64,000 bases of DNA. It comes from Planctomycetota bacterium. Lineage in GTDB: Bacteria; Planctomycetota; Planctomycetia; Pirellulales; Pirellulaceae. Below are positions 62,936-64,000 of this stretch, one piece after another. The stretch spans positions 62,001-126,000 of the forward strand of contig CAUJHS010000074.1 in NCBI GenBank assembly GCA_963204915.1. The letters are read 5' to 3'. The notes under the pieces were generated by a model. That model searched no databases. It was not told the origin of the DNA and was given only the letters and a program-made list of their open reading frames with translations. The number at the start of each line of letters is the position of its first letter. Position 1 is the first letter of the stretch. A program made the position numbers and the translations under genes.

Positions 62936-64000
62936 ATGAAACGGCCCTGGCAAATCTGGACCTTATTCGCACTATGCACGGCAGTGGTGCTGCCGTCGGT
63001 GGCATGGTTATCGCTTCGAATTTTACAGCTGGACCATGCCGAATCGCTTGCGCGACACCAGGCCGCGCTGGAGGAAAACATCAGCGTCGCGTTATGGCGC
63101 ATGGACACGTTCTTAATGCCGTTTTTGGCGCAAGAGGCGGCCCGATCGCCGCTTATGTACCAATCAACGCGCGCCTTCGAGCTGGCCGGCGAGGCAAATC
63201 CGGATGTTGCGATTGAATCGGAACGCGCGGCGTCGTTCGAGTTCGTGCGACTCTATTTTCAGCTTTCAAGCGACGGTCGTTGTACATCGCCCCAAGTCGA
63301 TGAAAAAATCGGAAGTCAGAAAAAAAGTATTTTGGACGATCGGATCGCGGCGGAGACTCCGTACGCGTTGCTCCACAAGTTGCAGAGAGCGTTAGATTAT
63401 GAAACGCTCTTGCGGAATGCGCCAGCGGAAGTGAACTCCTCCTTTGACGCAAAATTGTCGACTGGAAATGAACTTGTGCGTCAACAACACGGCGGCGTCT
63501 CGCCGGTCGTGACCAATGCCTACGAAAGTAATGCACGGTCCCCAGGCGCCGCACGAAATTCCAATGCCGCCGCGGCTCCGGCCGAGGGATATGTGTCCGC
63601 TTCCCAAACAGGGAATGCACAACGCTCTTGGGAGGAGAAAAGTCAAAACGATTTATTTCAACGGAATCGCGCTTTTCAGGCCTATGCCCAAACGCAGGTT
63701 GTCGAGCCGCCGCTTAGCGCGAATTCGCCTCTCTCTCACGTGTCGGCCGTTAGTGTGGGCGTCAGCCGTCCGATTTGGGTCGGCAATGAACTGCTGTTAG
63801 TGCGCCGTGCTCAAGTGAACGACGAAACCTTCGTGCAGGGGTGTTGGCTCAACTGGCAGGGCATACAAGAGCAACTAGAAGTGGAGACGAGCGATCTCGT
63901 CCCACAGATCACGTTCGCGCCTGTGTTGATCGATCAGGAGGTGAATCAGGGGCGAGTTCTTGCGACGTTACCCGTACGCGTGATCGCGCCGCAAGCGGTC
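62936..64000 (+). CDS. Membrane sensor histidine kinase, N-terminal part (cut by window end)
   Basis: An ATG at 62936, twelve bases after the response regulator stop, opens a frame that stays open to the window end (at least 355 residues). It begins with a basic start and one membrane helix (TLFALCTAVVLPSVAWLSLRIL), followed by a long extracytoplasmic region containing ISVALWRMDTFLMPFLAQEA and a low-complexity Ala/Ser/Asn-rich stretch around 190-230. It ends in a beta-rich segment (PLSHVSAVSVGVSRPIWVG, then ITFAPVLIDQEVNQG). The second helix, HAMP and kinase core would lie beyond the window. I call it a histidine kinase from position and topology only; no kinase motif is in view. Confidence 0.75.
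   Translation, partial: MKRPWQIWTLFALCTAVVLPSVAWLSLRILQLDHAESLARHQAALEENISVALWRMDTFLMPFLAQEAARSPLMYQSTRAFELAGEANPDVAIESERAASFEFVRLYFQLSSDGRCTSPQVDEKIGSQKKSILDDRIAAETPYALLHKLQRALDYETLLRNAPAEVNSSFDAKLSTGNELVRQQHGGVSPVVTNAYESNARSPGAARNSNAAAAPAEGYVSASQTGNAQRSWEEKSQNDLFQRNRAFQAYAQTQVVEPPLSANSPLSHVSAVSVGVSRPIWVGNELLLVRRAQVNDETFVQGCWLNWQGIQEQLEVETSDLVPQITFAPVLIDQEVNQGRVLATLPVRVIAPQAV

Overview
The window looks like a chromosomal segment of a planctomycete, most likely of the Pirellulales type. This is inferred from gene content, not from a marker gene. The pointers are several Hanks-type Ser/Thr kinases beside an ECF sigma factor, an N-sulfoglucosamine-type sulfatase, a Tat-exported Gfo/Idh/MocA oxidoreductase, a PQQ-like propeller protein, leucine-rich-repeat envelope proteins, and methenyl-tetrahydromethanopterin cyclohydrolase in a bacterium. 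I saw no rRNA gene, tRNA gene or CRISPR array.

Layout. 1-4.5 kb: the end of a protein carrying a colicin-immunity-like (Im7/Im9) domain, an LRR/HEAT-like membrane protein, a small orphan and a kinase with altered HRD and DFG motifs. 4.5-11.9 kb, minus strand: a six-gene signalling and transport island (STAS, Ser/Thr kinase, STAS, one-chain MlaF-MlaE-like lipid ABC transporter, ECF sigma factor, Ser/Thr kinase with an extracytoplasmic TAXI solute-binding domain). 12-15.7 kb: cobL, an exported alpha/beta hydrolase and an LRR lipoprotein.

15.8-31.9 kb: a compact lipopeptide gene cluster. A phosphopantetheinyl transferase and a type II thioesterase diverge, across a 0.77-kb AT-richer gap, from a fatty-acyl-AMP ligase-ACP protein and a 3708-residue PKS-NRPS (KS-AT-DH-psiKR-ER-KR-ACP-C-A-PCP-E). 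The genes predict an acyl chain activated by the ligase, extended by one fully reduced C2 unit, joined to one amino acid and epimerised. No terminal release domain is present.

32-50.3 kb: mainly housekeeping and envelope genes (hisS, oxidoreductase, pyrB, ABC exporter, von Willebrand A protein, UDP-sugar pyrophosphorylase, sulfatase, uvrA, PhoD-like phosphatase). 50.4-51.0 kb: two broken transposases of different IS families fused end to end. 51-56.4 kb: a DtxR/MntR-type regulator diverging from a row of mch, a RimK-like ATP-grasp ligase, an OleC-like AMP-dependent enzyme and truB. 56.4-64 kb: the propeller protein, a 1314-residue orphan, an OmpR-type response regulator and the start of its likely sensor kinase, cut by the window end.

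The two most interesting systems are the STAS/kinase/Mla-like/ECF/kinase-TAXI island and the FAAL-PKS-NRPS-E cluster.
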